From assembly GCA_003993805.1 (NCBI GenBank), contig RSEF01000002.1, positions 99,094,629 to 99,158,628 of the forward strand: a stretch of 64,000 bases of DNA. The letters run 5' to 3'. The position numbers and the translations under genes were made by a program. Below, piece by piece: positions 20,287-35,330 of this stretch; within the stretch, counting starts at the first letter, position 1, and each line of letters opens with the position of its first letter. Under the pieces are notes generated by a model. It did not search any database. It was not told the DNA's origin and saw only the letters and a list, made by a program, of their open reading frames with translations. Source of the DNA: Himantopus leucocephalus (Eukaryota > Chordata > Aves > Charadriiformes > Recurvirostridae).

Positions 20287-20557
20287 TATATGTGTAAAAG
20301 TAACAAGCTAATAAATTTATCTCAAAATATTCCCTCTGAAAGAATTCAGAGGCACAAACTAGCAATGGAAACTGACATTTCACCTGCAAAAAAGCAAAGT
20401 AATTCACTCTCCAGGACCAGTNCTATATGTGTAAAAGTAACAAGCTAATAAATTTATCTCAAAATACTCCCTCTGAAAGAATTCAGAGGCACAGACTAGC
20501 AATGGAAGCTGACATTTCACCTGCAAAAAAGCAAAGTAATTCATTCTCCAGGACCAG
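20286..20557. repeat. 135-bp near-identical direct repeat around a single N
   Basis: Copy 1 is 20286-20420 and copy 2 is 20423-20557, with the N at 20422. I count four substitutions between the copies, all transitions, which suggests two alleles joined in tandem. It directly abuts the previous duplicated block, so at least three short contigs were chained here. Confidence 0.85.
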
Positions 20558-22999
20558 CTAACCAGGATGTTTTTACAAGTTCTGCAGTTCACTTCTCAAA
20601 TTTAAAAAAAAAACAAACTGTACAGACATATATAGTCATATTTTTATTCTGGATCTTAGGGAAGAATCACAACTTCATCCTAAATTAAATAAACATTCAC
20701 AAACACAGCAATGGAGAGTACTTCGAAAGACTGCAAGATTTAAGTGTGTAAGCTGTATGAAAATACGTATTAAAACTCTGATGCCAAAAATACCTCCACA
20801 GAATGTCAGAACTCTCTTCAAAGAGAAAATATTATTAATGCTGTGACATGCTCTTCTGCCCCTTTGCTTTCATGCTCCTTTGCCCATCCTTCTTTTCTGC
20901 TGCCACAGGCTCTGAAATGACTTTTCTGTTTCCTTTTTAACCCCTTCATCTGCTCTTCTTTTAAACCCCAATTACCCTGTCCTCATTTTTCTTCTCAGTT
21001 CTTTCTACTTAAAATACAAACATGAACCGTAGCCTTCTAGCATGTAGCACTTAATCTCATTCCGTGTATTGTCAGGTTTCCAAATGCTTAGCTATTTTGC
21101 ATTAAAAATGGTCATTGGATAAGGTACAAAAAAAAAGAGGTTGAAGCAGGAGCTGGAATGCAACACTTCCAATGCCCATGTGAGTGCTTTCGCAGCTGGA
21201 GAGTTCTTCATGCGCTCATATATTTTGCCCTACATTTCTTCTCGCTGTGCTGTGCCAGAGTTACAGCGGGACGGCTGGCAAGCGCTCTGTCCTGCAACCT
21301 GCTCCAGCACAGGTTTCACAATAGCCTGTGTGGACCCCACAGAAGATTAGATCCGACACCACCCAGTTTGTACATCTATGTAAGATGTCAGTGTGAGACA
21401 GGCACCAAATCTCCCCCCTTAAAAAATGTGTAGTCAATTAGTACAATTTTGGTGATGTAGGAAGATTGCTGGTGAAATACTAAAGCCTGTGGCTCATCAA
21501 GCACAGGAGAAGGTAATGAAGACTTGGAAGATTGCACTTTTTCATTTATTAAACTGTGGCCAGACAGATGCAAGCACTAACGTGGTTTTGGGCCAGGTGA
21601 GTACTTCTAGTTCTCTGCTATACAGGCTAAAATACATTCCTTTTAACTAATCTTCAGCAGTCTCCTGGGCCAACAGTGCTGGAGTTCAATTTTGCCCTAC
21701 AGCCCTTTTATGAATCTGAATAGGCAACTAATCAACGATGTAGGAGAACTAGGGAATGAAACATGACGTTTTACTCTTACTTCTTGTCAGCTCTACTAAT
21801 CTTATTTACTTATAACATGGCAATTACTATACTTCTCCAGATAAATGTCCACCTTATCCACTGCCATTTCATTCAGCACCAAGTGCCTGAGAAAAACATG
21901 AGGAGAATCCCATAGTAGAGTAAGACAGATCAGGGAAAAAATATTAATCTCTCTCTCCATTTAAAGGTTTCCTCAAATACAAATGTTGATATCCATTATA
22001 CTGCACCTTACTTCTTGTTATCTGATGAAAAAATGTCCAAACATTTTTAAAACTATTGTAGATTTCTGAGTTCAAGGATATCTCGTAGAAGTGATCTGCA
22101 GAATTCAAACATACATTATGTATATTTTTCCTGTTAGAAGTTAACTCCTATGTCTAATTATCTTTTTAATGGCCAACACATCTATAGTATTTTTCAGCAT
22201 ATTCATCATTTCTTTAAAAGAAGGAATCCTAATATGTATTCTCTCTTCATGAAGTAATTTTCCCACATTTATCCATGTTTGTCAAACTTCCATGTCCTTC
22301 TGTTTTTTCTGGCCCATCCCTTTTGAGACAGAACACTATGCTCACTTCTATTCACCCCCGGAGTGCATACCATCATTGGCTGCACTGGCATTAACACATT
22401 AATTCTGATCCAGTTTCCTGTAGAGCAGCAAGGCAAAATCAGTCCTAGGGGGCCAGGATTAAAAATATTAATCTTCTGTGTTGGTAGCACTTTTTGTCTA
22501 TTTGGCATTGACTCTTTGTAGATATTCAGCGTTGACTCTGTTGAAATTGAAACTGCACAGATGTGAGGCAGCAAGACACGAGTTCCACTGACTTTATGTC
22601 CAGGAAAAAAGAAAAAAAGCTCATCGAACATCATCCCTTGCACAGCCTGAGCCAACAACATTGCCCACAGACTTTTCCATCTAATCCACACCATGTGAAT
22701 GAATTCATTAGAGCACATGCCCTTGTGGCAAAACATCCAGTCTTTAGCTATAAACTCCCAGATGAAGATGAGTCAATTGATGGATGGCTATACTTCTATT
22801 TTATATTCAGTTTGAACTTAGACCACATCAAATTGAAGAGCTTTTATCTTGTAACACTTTTGCCTGCTAATTTAAGAAGCCTTGTAATTACCGTTCTTCA
22901 CCTTTAACTTCATTTTAATGCAGTTTTTGGTCTGGGAGTTAGACACACCAGTCATTACAACCAGCCTAATTAGGATCAAAGAAATGGGGGATAGGAGAG

Positions 23000-24500
23000 G
23001 CAGGGGGCTCTAGGAAGACTCAGCTACAGCAGGTTACTCAGGGCCTTGAGCAGTCAGGTCTTCATTATCTCCAAGGATGAATACTCCCCAACATCTCTGA
23101 GCATCTATGCCAACACTTGACCATGCTCACTGTAGAAAAAGTTTTTGTCTGATATTTAAATGAAATTTCCTGGTTTTTTAGTTTGTGCCTCCCTTCCTTT
23201 CATTGGGCACCACTGAGAAGATTCTGGCTCCATCCTCTTTACTTTCTCCCATCACATACACATGGATAATGTCCCCCCCGATCTCTTTCATCTCAAGACT
23301 CGTCAGCCTCTGCTTGTATCATAGAGCCCCCAATCCTTTTCAGCATCTTTGTGGACCTTCACTGGGCTTTCTTCAGTATGTCCATGTCTCTCGTGTACTG
23401 GGAAGCCCAGACCTGGACACAACACTCCAGGTGTGCTCTTACCAGAGCTGAGTAGAAAGGAAGAATCACCTCCACTGGCCCAGGGTACTGCTGGCTCATG
23501 TTCCACTTGGTGTCCACCACAATCCCCAGTGCTTTTACTGAAAAGCTACTTTCTAGCCAAACACCCCTCAGCCTGTTTGGGTGCGTGCTTAGGGTTTCTT
23601 TCTCTCCAAAGGCAGAACTTGGTATTTCCCTTTGCTCAGCTTCAGGACATTCCTGTTGGCCCAGGTCTCCAGTCTCTTGACGTCCCACTGGACGGCTGCA
23701 CAATCACCTGGTGTATCAACCCCTCCTCCTCTTTGAGGATCATCTGCATACTTGCTGAGGGTGTGCTCTGTCCCACCATCCAGGTCACTAATAAAGATGT
23801 TAAACAGTATTGGTCCTAGCGTGAACCCCTGAGATACAGCACTAGTGACTGGCTTCCACAATCCATTGAGTCTGGCAGATCAGCCAGTTTTCAGTCCACC
23901 TCACTGGCCACTTAACTAGTCACAACTTCATCAGTTTGACTGCAAGGACATTATAGGAGACAGTGTTGAGATCTTTGCTTAAGTCAAGAAAAAGAACTCT
24001 ATGCCTTCATCTACCAGCCACTAAATCTCTACCGTCTCACTGAAGAAAGCTATCAGGTTGATCAGGCGGGATTTCCCCTTCATAAATCAACAAGGACTGC
24101 TTCTAATCACCTTCTTGCTCTTAATACGTTTGTAAATGGTTTCCAGGAGGATTTGCTGCAGCACCTTCCATGGATGGAGGTGGAGGTGACCAGGCAGTAT
24201 TTCCCCAGATACTCCTTCTCGCCTGTCTTGAATACAGCTGTGACATTTCCTTTCTCCCCCTCCTCAGGGACCTCTGACAATCAACATCACCTTGAAAAGG
24301 TAGTTGGGAGTGGCCTCGCAATGACATTGGCCACCTCCCTTTGTCATCAGGCATACCATCAGGTTGCATGAACTTGTGTTCTATTGCTCTAGGGGCCTTA
24401 GGGGTCTGGGATTTCTGAAGGCAAGTTTTACCAGTAAAGACTAAGGTGAAGAAGGCATAGAGTACCTCAGCCTTCTCCATCTCCCTTATCACCTGAAAAA
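23000..24500 (-). mobile_element. CR1 LINE, 5'-truncated and degenerate, antisense in intron
   Basis: Read on the minus strand from about 24490, the sequence encodes remnants of CR1 ORF2 (endonuclease-reverse transcriptase). First comes MEKAEVLYAFFTLVFTGKT, then the reverse-transcriptase core at 23589-23861 with GPILFNIFISDLD and the catalytic YADD box in LSKYADD. Then NRNVLKLSKGKYQVLPL follows, and in another frame at 23359-23703 [20 protein letters not shown] followed by [20 protein letters not shown]. The frame shifts between these parts, and a piece of the usual sequence between MSQQ and VILP is missing, so the copy is dead. The 3' untranslated part continues to about 23000. The first third of a full CR1 (about 4.5 kb) is absent, as usual for this family. 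Exact ends are uncertain by about 30 bp. Confidence 0.93.
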
Positions 24501-25598
24501 ACGCAATTTATTGTCTTCAAGCATCATCCTGATCTGCACACTTGTAAACACATGTCAGAAACCAAGTGCTTCAATGTCCGATCAGTCAGATGTCTCGGTC
24601 AGAAGTTAGGTCTTTATTTCCTGCCACTGCAATTGCAGAACAGTTTCGTGCTCCGAAGAACAAGTGGGACCAATTCCAAAATGGGGCTATACCACAAAAT
24701 CTGACTGTGCTGTGCTTATAAAATGATGGCTCCTTCTCTCTTCTCCCAACCCAACACCTTTGGATTTATGATGCCATACTTATGCTCTCAGGGCAGGGAG
24801 CTCCTTCAGCTTTGTCTATATACAAATATATATGCACACTGCTTGGCAAGTAATCATAAATTCTGTATTCTCTAGAGTAATCTGAGAAGCTCTCTCCCCC
24901 TTGCCAAACAGCTAGTAGCTTTCTCTCCTCCTGTCGAGGTGATATTTTCACATTGTCACTGAGTGTTAAATCTTACTTATATTTGCTTAAATTAAATATG
25001 TTTAAGGTTAACCTTTTTTTAAGTGGCTTATTTAATTTATTTGAACAGATTTGGTTTATTTTGGGTCACTAAAACCTAATTAAGTTTCTGTTATCTCCAG
25101 AGTGCAATCTCCCATGGGTTCTTTCTGTTAATACTCCTGCTTCATGCATCTCTCTGCTTGAGTGTTACTTGTAACAGTGGGAAAGGAGAAATTTCAAATG
25201 AAACTGTGCTTGGGAAGAGAAGGGCTTGGTGGGTTGTTTTTTTCTTAAAGAAGGAATATATCCTTTGAAAGTATAAAGATATCAATGAAGGAGAAAAATG
25301 TTTGATGACATATTAAAATATATTTTTAACATAACTAAAGTCCAGTTAAATATAATTTAAATGAGTTTTTCCTATTTTTTTTTAACACTTCTCTTTGCAA
25401 AATCATTTGGGTTCAAGCTATTCTGTTAACTTATCCAGAAATTGTCTCAAGTACTGCACATGGCAAGCAGAGCCCACTTTCCAGAATTTTGTGCTTGAAA
25501 GTCAGGAAGAAACTCTTGGTTTGCCTTTCAATATTTTGAGATACAAAAGAAATAGCTGCAAAAATAAAACTGTGTACAGGACTTCTTAAGGCTTTTAA

Positions 25599-28420
<2,822 letters not shown>

Positions 28421-28550
28421 CTGGACAAAGACTTGGAAGAGGTCACAATGCAGCTTCAGGACACTCCTGAGAAAACAACATACATTAAGCAGAACCACTA
28501 TCAGGATCTTAATGACATTCTTAGTATACGGAACTTCACAGACAGCAAAG
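28421..28550 (+). CDS. GABBR2: GABA-B receptor subunit 2, exon coding coiled-coil C-terminal half
   Basis: This 130-bp exon starts in phase 0 and leaves one base (G) over at the donor. It encodes [20 protein letters not shown], then [14 protein letters not shown] and the less conserved SIRNFTDSK, about residues 805-847 by human numbering. The first half completes the leucine-heptad coiled coil begun in the previous exon. Compared with the mammalian protein as I know it, the coiled coil is unchanged apart from Glu to Asp in HYQDLND, whereas the segment after NDIL differs at several positions. Borders TTTTGCAG and AAAG|GTGAGC are strong. Confidence 0.97.
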
Positions 28551-29604
28551 GTGAGCGTTAGTAAAATCCATTAGTAGCTTAACCCACTAAGATTTGAATA
28601 ACAATCTCATTGGATTGGTTCCAGAGCACTCAGACCTCGGTAAGATAGAGCTTTAAATATTTTGATTGCATTATGGAAAGCATGTAGAATCACATAAAAA
28701 GCTCTATGATACCCACTGAGTAGTTCTTTCTCTGTACATATGTCTTCTGTTGTATGTCCTATGTATATAATACACCTGGTAAAGTGGGAAGCTTAATTTT
28801 AAAAGCATACTTGTGTTCAGAAGTCAAGTTTTCTGTGCTACAGAGAGGGAGGAATGTCACAGAATGTTTCAGATGTTGCAAGAGTTAATTGAGCCAGCCT
28901 TCAGCAGTAGGAAGCCCAGTTTAATATGTGCTCATCTGAGTGGGACATTCACATCCTGCTTTTGGACACTGCTATCGAGCACATAGAAGGGAAACATGTA
29001 AATATTTCAGTGCTGATTTGGACTCTAAATGTAGAATTGAAGGCACTCATGTATGAAAATTCTTCCCTAGGAACTGATAAAAAAGGATTTCATGACTACT
29101 CTAATATTGCTAAGTTGTTTCTACTGTGTCTCTTCCATCGGTCCCTGAAGAAATATATGCAAAAGGATTGCTTCCATTAAAGCTATTTCACTTTTGGGAA
29201 GCAGTAAGATCTGGTGCATAGTGCAATAAAGTGGAAGCCAGGACGCCCAGCTTCCATTTCTGACTCTAGAATGGATCTACTTTGTGACTTTTGGCAAATG
29301 ACTTTGTACAGCTGAATATTACTATAGTATGTGAAAAAGTGGTTGCCCTGTGTTGGGATGTCGTAGACCTGCGTGTTTGTTGCAGTGTTAGGCTCAGGCT
29401 TCCTATTGATGTGGCAGCATACGCTTGGTTAAGTGGAACAGAAGCTACTCCTGTAAATATAGTTGTTGAAGAATAATTTTAGAACAACAGCAACAGTTCA
29501 TATATGCTTTTGAAGTATATTGAAATTTTGGTTGGATAAGGTTACCTTTTCATGTGCTTTTTTGTTTTAGCCTGGGTATACATTCGGTTGTGTAACTCGT
29601 GGCA

Positions 29605-29704
29605 NNNNNNNNNNNNNNNNNNNNNNNNNNNNNNNNNNNNNNNNNNNNNNNNNNNNNNNNNNNNNNNNNNNNNNNNNNNNNNNNNNNNNNNNNNNNNNNN
29701 NNNN
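29605..29704. other. Assembly gap (100 N)
   Basis: This is exactly 100 N, a placeholder length, within intron sequence. Open frames crossing it are artefacts of translating N. Confidence 0.99.
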
Positions 29705-30208
29705 CAGTTCTTTCCAACTTGCTTGTTATATTTTTCACAGCATAGAGTGAATGCTACAAAATAATGGCAGGGATGACTGCGCTGGGAGGGCAATTGTACA
29801 TGTTGGAGTTTGCCCTCAAAACATTCCTGTTTCTGCTTCCAGCTTCTTTCCTCACTCTTTGTTTCTGCTGCTTGTTTTGTCCCATCAGTGCTCATTGATA
29901 ACAAATATATTCCTAGCACGCTGGGACCTGAGCGTTATTTGGGGCTTATGAGCGTTCGTAGAACAGAAAAGCGTCTTAAGCCTTCAATATGCGCTGCGTT
30001 TTTCATGCTATTTTCATTTTCTCTTCAATATTTTCCTGCTTTTCCCCCTCGTACCCATTTTTACACTCAAATCCTCCAGTGCCCTTTTCCAGTTTTTACC
30101 TTCGAGTCCTCTTCCATGCTGCCTTAATGCCTGCAGCAATCACTGTTTCTCTGTGTGTGTGGCAAACAACTGCCGGTGATGGATTTGGAGCTGCTCTGTA
30201 ATTATTTA

Positions 30209-30397
30209 TGAAAACTGTGCGCTGTCCTCATTACTCAGATGTTTTCCATGTGACTTTATTTGGCTTAACACAGCAGGAGACTTTGGAAAAGCAGGCAGGA
30301 ACNTGAAAACTGTGCGCTGTCCTCATTACTCAGATGTTTTCCATGTGACTTTATTTGGCTTAACACAGCAGGAGACTTTGGAAAAGCAGGCAGGAAC
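30209..30397. repeat. 94-bp direct repeat around a single N (probable assembly duplication)
   Basis: Copy 1 is 30209-30302 and copy 2 is 30304-30397, with the N at 30303. I see no mismatch between them, consistent with an unmerged contig overlap. Confidence 0.87.
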
Positions 30398-31199
30398 AGA
30401 AAGGATCCCTGGTGAAGACAGCCTTCTTAAAATGGCTGTGCTCTCCATGTTTCTCAGGGGGACCGATGCCACAGGCTTCCGCACAGCTAGCCAGGGACTC
30501 CTGAGACTCCCGGGAGAATCAGCTGAAGCTACCTATGGGGAAAATGATGATCTTTTACGCGATCACTATGCAGAAAAGAGAACTGCAGGAGACGGCTTAA
30601 TGAAATCATTAGCTGTCCTTCCCGCAGACAGCCTATGGACCAGTGCAACTGATATGAATCATATTTCCATGCTGACTGATAGCAGATAGTTAAATGACAG
30701 CATTGAATTGCTTATGTGATTGCAAGAGTACCAAGGTTTTATACATCAATGAGATTATCGTTTTCCTAGGAAAAGACTTAAATAAAATTTTTTTATTCAT
30801 ATGAAAAGGTAACAGTTTTTGAGTGCGATAATATGGTGGTGAAGTTACATTAATTTTTTACACAGCCTAAGACTAGGTGAGAAAGTATGATAGGGCTACA
30901 TAGAGGTGGGTTACAAGGTTTGGTTTCTGTATTTTTTCTAAAGGTGGGGGGGAAGCAAAGGAAGAACAAAAGAGGTTTTGTCCCTTTTCTGTTTCTTCAT
31001 GGTAGTTCCTATGAAGAAGCCCATCACCGAAAGCATCAAAGTACCAAAGACTCACAGGATAACCTGAGACTGTGTTGGAATACAGGCACAAAGAGTTCAC
31101 TTTGTGGCATTATGAACATCCCAGAAATTTTAAAATGAAACAATTTAAAAATGGTCACTTTGTCACAGTAAAGTAAAATTGAATGTGTTATCCATCTAG

Positions 31200-31317
31200 A
31201 TGGTGAGAAAGCCATTTTGAAAAATCATCTTGATCAAAATCCACCAGCACAATGGGGCTCATCAGACCCTTCCAGAACAAGCAAAGATCCTATAGAAGAC
31301 ATCAACTCTCCAGAACA
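31200..31317 (+). CDS. GABBR2: GABA-B receptor subunit 2, exon coding distal tail
   Basis: This 118-bp exon enters in phase 1 (the G from the previous exon plus AT gives Asp) and leaves two bases, CA, that complete a His codon in the last exon. It reads [15 protein letters not shown], then [14 protein letters not shown], then [11 protein letters not shown], about residues 848-887 by human numbering. The end of the exon matches mammals closely. The middle, around [13 protein letters not shown], is the most diverged coding patch in the window, with length conserved. The donor CA|GTAAGT is a perfect consensus. The acceptor ATCTAG follows a purine-containing tract and is weak. The length is not a multiple of three, so skipping would change the frame of the last exon. 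Confidence 0.96.
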
Positions 31318-34130
31318 GTAAGTATACACCATTAGATACTGGTAGAGAAGGAGGCACCCCCTCTCTCGTGGGTATGCATGTGCTTGTGTGTGCACGCTTC
31401 CTACTGCTTTAGACAAATTCCATCCTGGACACCAGCTGCCTTGCTGATAAAATATTAATTTAAATGGTTACAAACCCCATATTTCTCTTTTGCGCATTTT
31501 TATGGGAAGACCTTGCTTGTAAACCTTTTCAGCCAAGCCCTGCTACAGAGAGAGCCTGGACCATCAGCAACAGAAGATGTGAATGACACCTCCTGAAGTA
31601 CAAGTGGGCAGCAACGTTGTTACTGTGATGCCTCCCTGCCACCAGCTCACCATCCCCACCAGATTTAGAGGATATCAGGGCCACCAGATCCTAAGGTGTC
31701 CCAAGGGCAAACTTCTTTTGTCTTGTCAGAAACATCCATAACATGATGTCTAAAGTTTCTGTAGAGACTTACAGGACAAGCTGTGCCCAGCCAGCAATGT
31801 ATATTATGGAGAGAAGAGGCTATACGTATGTGCCCACATGTGTTACGACTGTTGTCAACAGTCCAAGTCCTTCAACACACCAGCCAGAGGGGTTCATGGT
31901 GGACATAGCCATTTTCTTGTCTTTTGATCTTAAGCTAGCTGAGAAATAAAAACAGTCTTAGGGCTTTTCAACGTTGCCATAGCAGCTGGACCCGAGTTTT
32001 GGCATAGGAAAGCCTGCACCGAGTAGTTTCCCTTAGAAACAATGCTGCGGCTACACAGAGAGGATGGCACAAAGCACTTGCTAGATTCATGGTGGGGAAA
32101 GAGTCTTATGCTATCAGCTTTTCTCTCCAGGAACCTATACAATAAACTCACGTAGTCCCCTCTACCAGCTCAGCAGGGCCTGCCATGGGCCAGAGCTCAG
32201 GGAAGCCGTGCCTGTTTGCCACTGGATCAGTCATTTCCTCATGGCAGCCTAGTTACACGGGCATCACTTCATCAGGATCAGAGCTAATAGCTGTCAGACT
32301 GTGTTTTGTACATGGGCAACTTAAAAGCTTATTTAAAAACAGAATAAATTAAATAAATTACTAGACTGAGTCACATGTTACATCAGTGACAGCAAACCTG
32401 ATTTCAGATAGCAGTTACTGCCTTGTACTACCTAGTGCAGGAAAACACGTGGATTTCTAACTCTGTCCTTCCACTCAAAAAAAAACCCCAACCCAAACCT
32501 GCACAGGAGCTAATCCACACACACACGCACAGGTATGCACCAAATAAAAAGCCCCCAGTAGCTGAAATACCTGGTTATTTCACAAAAGCAGGGCTCTCGC
32601 TGAGAAAGCTCTCATGACTTTATGGGGTCAGCAGGGTGGTTTAATGCATAGCTATTAGAGGTCTGTCTTTTTCCAGCACCGTTTGTCAGAAGTAATGTAG
32701 TGTACATGCAGCCTCATCTGCACGTGGCCCCCTTACATTAAGAGAGAGGCTAAGAAAAACACAGATGCTCAGATAATCCAGTTCTTCCGATACAGATTCA
32801 ATACAGGAAAAAAAAATCCCAACATTTGGTGATGACAGAACCTCCTCTAGGCTAGCGGTAACTGATCAGAAGACTGAGATTTCCTAAAGGCCTTAAAGAC
32901 TGGGTCAGTACAAATCTGAACAGTCACTGACATTTATGGAAAGCAATTAATAAAGTCTTGCTAAATCAAAACAGTGTCATTCAGCACTTGCACAGCTGTG
33001 ATTGTGCCAGGTCCAAGGGTCAATGTCTCCCCTGAGGATGCGTTGGCAGTTTGGGTACCAGAGCCACACCACCCAGGCACAGTGGACCTGCCAGAGAGGA
33101 GAAGCATAGCTGTCTTCAAGACTAGGGTTTTGTGATTCCCTCTCTTTGACAAGAGATTGCCTCTTTCCAAACTTGGTGCTCTTTAAGAATATCTCTCCTC
33201 ATGCATGCACTTTTTTTCAACTTGCCTGGCAGCACTTCTGGTTTTCCATGGTTATTAAATATATAATTTTTGTCAAAAAAAAAAAAAGAAAAAAAAGAGG
33301 TAAAGACAAGACGTAGCTTGTGCCTTCTCTTTCTCATTTTACTGCACACATAGGGCATCTGATAGCGAGGTAGTCACATAGCCTGTTGAACCTGTTTATT
33401 ATTCAAGAACAGAAATCTCAAAAACATTAGTATGAAAAATATTTCCTTTTTGCCACAAACCTGTGGAAGGAGGACATTAAGATAGTGATTTTCCTGCAGA
33501 AATTTTAACTCTTCATGAGCTATAGCAAAAAAAAGTGTCACACCTTCCTGTTATTAACAGCACTCCGGAGAGCTGGCATCTTCCAGTATGAAAGTTCTTG
33601 TAGAGTTCATAAAAGAGTTTGACTTGGGATTTTTTCATGCATTTTTACCACTAGTGCTATATTTGACTAACTGCAAGTGTGATCGCTCATCCCACAGTTG
33701 TGTCCAAAGTGAAGGCACGGCAGTATGCATGCACTTTAGGCTCAGTAGTGCCGGAAGCTGTTGCACATTTCTTTTTGGGGTGTTGTTTATAGCATTCCAA
33801 TCAGAATGTGAGGAACAATTGTTTTGTGCTTGGCTCAGATTTAAAACTCTGCACCTAAGGAAAATGCAGTCTGTATGACTGTGGAACAGCCTAAAACATG
33901 AGCGTAGGTGATTCATGGTTCACTTTGCTCCTTACTCCCTTTCCTGCTGGGCAGGACCCGGTAGATTATCCACAGCATCACGTAAAATTTGCCATACCCA
34001 GTCAGACCATCAGACGCGAGGTGCAAAAAGTGGGTGGTGGCTGCTGCTTTCTCTCCTGTTCACGCTGGCTACACAGTGTAAATTAACACTTCCTACAGTA
34101 GACAAAGCAGTGCTGGTGCGGAGGCTCAAG

Positions 34131-34232
34131 CCTTGCACTTTGGTTTTCCATGGTGCTTATTAGCATATTCCGTAGCACAGTNCCCTGCACTTTGGTTTTC
34201 CATGGTGCTTATTAGCATATTCCCTAGCACAG
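34131..34232. repeat. 50-bp direct repeat around a single N
   Basis: Copy 1 is 34131-34180 and copy 2 is 34183-34232, with the N at 34182. Two substitutions separate them. This is the same artefact pattern as the other single-N joins in the window. Confidence 0.83.
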
Positions 34233-34329
34233 CTGCATCAGCTGAGCCAGGTGATGCTCAGGCACAGTCTGGTATTCAGAAGCCCTGTTTGGGGGGAACT
34301 TAGCTGTAGGGATGGAAGCTGCAGCATGC

Positions 34330-35330
34330 CAGTTCGTGTCACGTCCAGAGAGCAGCTTGAACCAGTTCAGAATAGATATAGTAGTTCATATCCCAGTAGG
34401 CCAGGGTGTCTCTCACGCAAAGTCAACTCCTTCCTCTTCCTTGGGTGTGTGACCTGCTGGAGAAGATTGGTGTACCTTATCTGGACACACTACTTCAGTG
34501 CCGGTTTTATCAGTGCAGTGTGCTGAGATATTAATCAGGATACCATTTATATTCCAGCCAGATAGTGACCTGCTTTCTTATCTAAAGATCGCATCAATCA
34601 GCTTATCTGCATGATAGCCACATGAATACATTCAGTGGGATATCTTCCATGACCCTTAAAGACATTCTTCTGTGCACCTTCATTCCTGCATGTTGTCCCA
34701 TCTCACCAGTGACCTACGTTCGGTGACTTAGTTTTTGGCAGTGTTAAAACTTATACTGTTCTCATTTTAACAGCAATAATATGTAACAGTCTTCCAAATT
34801 TCTGAGTAAAGGTGATGATAGATTTCTGCAGGACCCCACTAAAATCTGCCATTTTGATAGACTATTATTTCCTATATGTGGTCATCTTTGTAACCTTCAA
34901 AGCAGCTAATCGCTGTGTAACCCTTATAATAGAAATTACCTTGATTTTTTTTGAGCTAAAGCTCTGCTTTTAGCAGCATTTAAAAGACAGTCAAACACCC
35001 TGCTGGAGCCAGTTACGTCAATTTTAGTAAATAAAAATTCTCATCAAAAAAGTTTGGTTAGGACTGGATTATTGCATTACAGCCATATGCCTTGGCATGA
35101 ACATGCCTCCTTTATTCAGTTTCTTCACTGACAGCAGTTCATATTAGTCTATCTATGATCCTACTCAAATCTGTTGTTAAAATAAGGTGGATTTAGAATG
35201 GTTAGTTTACTTGCTAGTACAACATCTTGCTTTATTATAGTCTCTTAGTACTTCTCCAGCTTCCTGGCAGTTGCTAAAAATCAACATTAATGGGCTGAAG
35301 AATTGACTGAAATGCCTCCTGAATGCTAAG
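34330..35330 (-). repeat. Ancient CR1-type LINE fossil, antisense
   Basis: Several stretches resemble old antisense CR1-type elements. One is TTATCTGGACACACTACTTC near 34478 (the 'tatctggacacattatctcag'-like part of the 3' region). Others are GGACCCCACTAAAATCTGCC near 34832 and the following TGATAGACTATTATTTCCT, and GATCCTACTCAAATCTGTTG near 35158. Their order fits one element read on the minus strand, with its 3' part at the lower coordinates. No frame is intact. The call rests on remembered consensus and not on a search, and the boundaries are rough. Confidence 0.42.

Larger units (their letters stand above)
28551..31199 (+). other. GABBR2: GABBR2 intron (2.6 kb)
   Basis: The intron runs from donor GTGAGC to an acceptor reading TTATCCATCTAG with a poor pyrimidine tract. 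It contains a 100-N gap (29605-29704) and a single-N duplication near 30209-30397. A 125-codon open frame at 30312-30689 is the longest in this intron, but it has no similarity I recognise and begins inside the duplicated block. I do not call it a gene. Confidence 0.85.

Noticed and set aside
22269..22736. 155-codon open frame on the minus strand, the longest in the window
   Set aside because: It matches no family I know, lies just past the end of the antisense CR1, has a low-complexity FFFFF stretch from a poly-A tract, and has no splice or promoter context. Probably chance.
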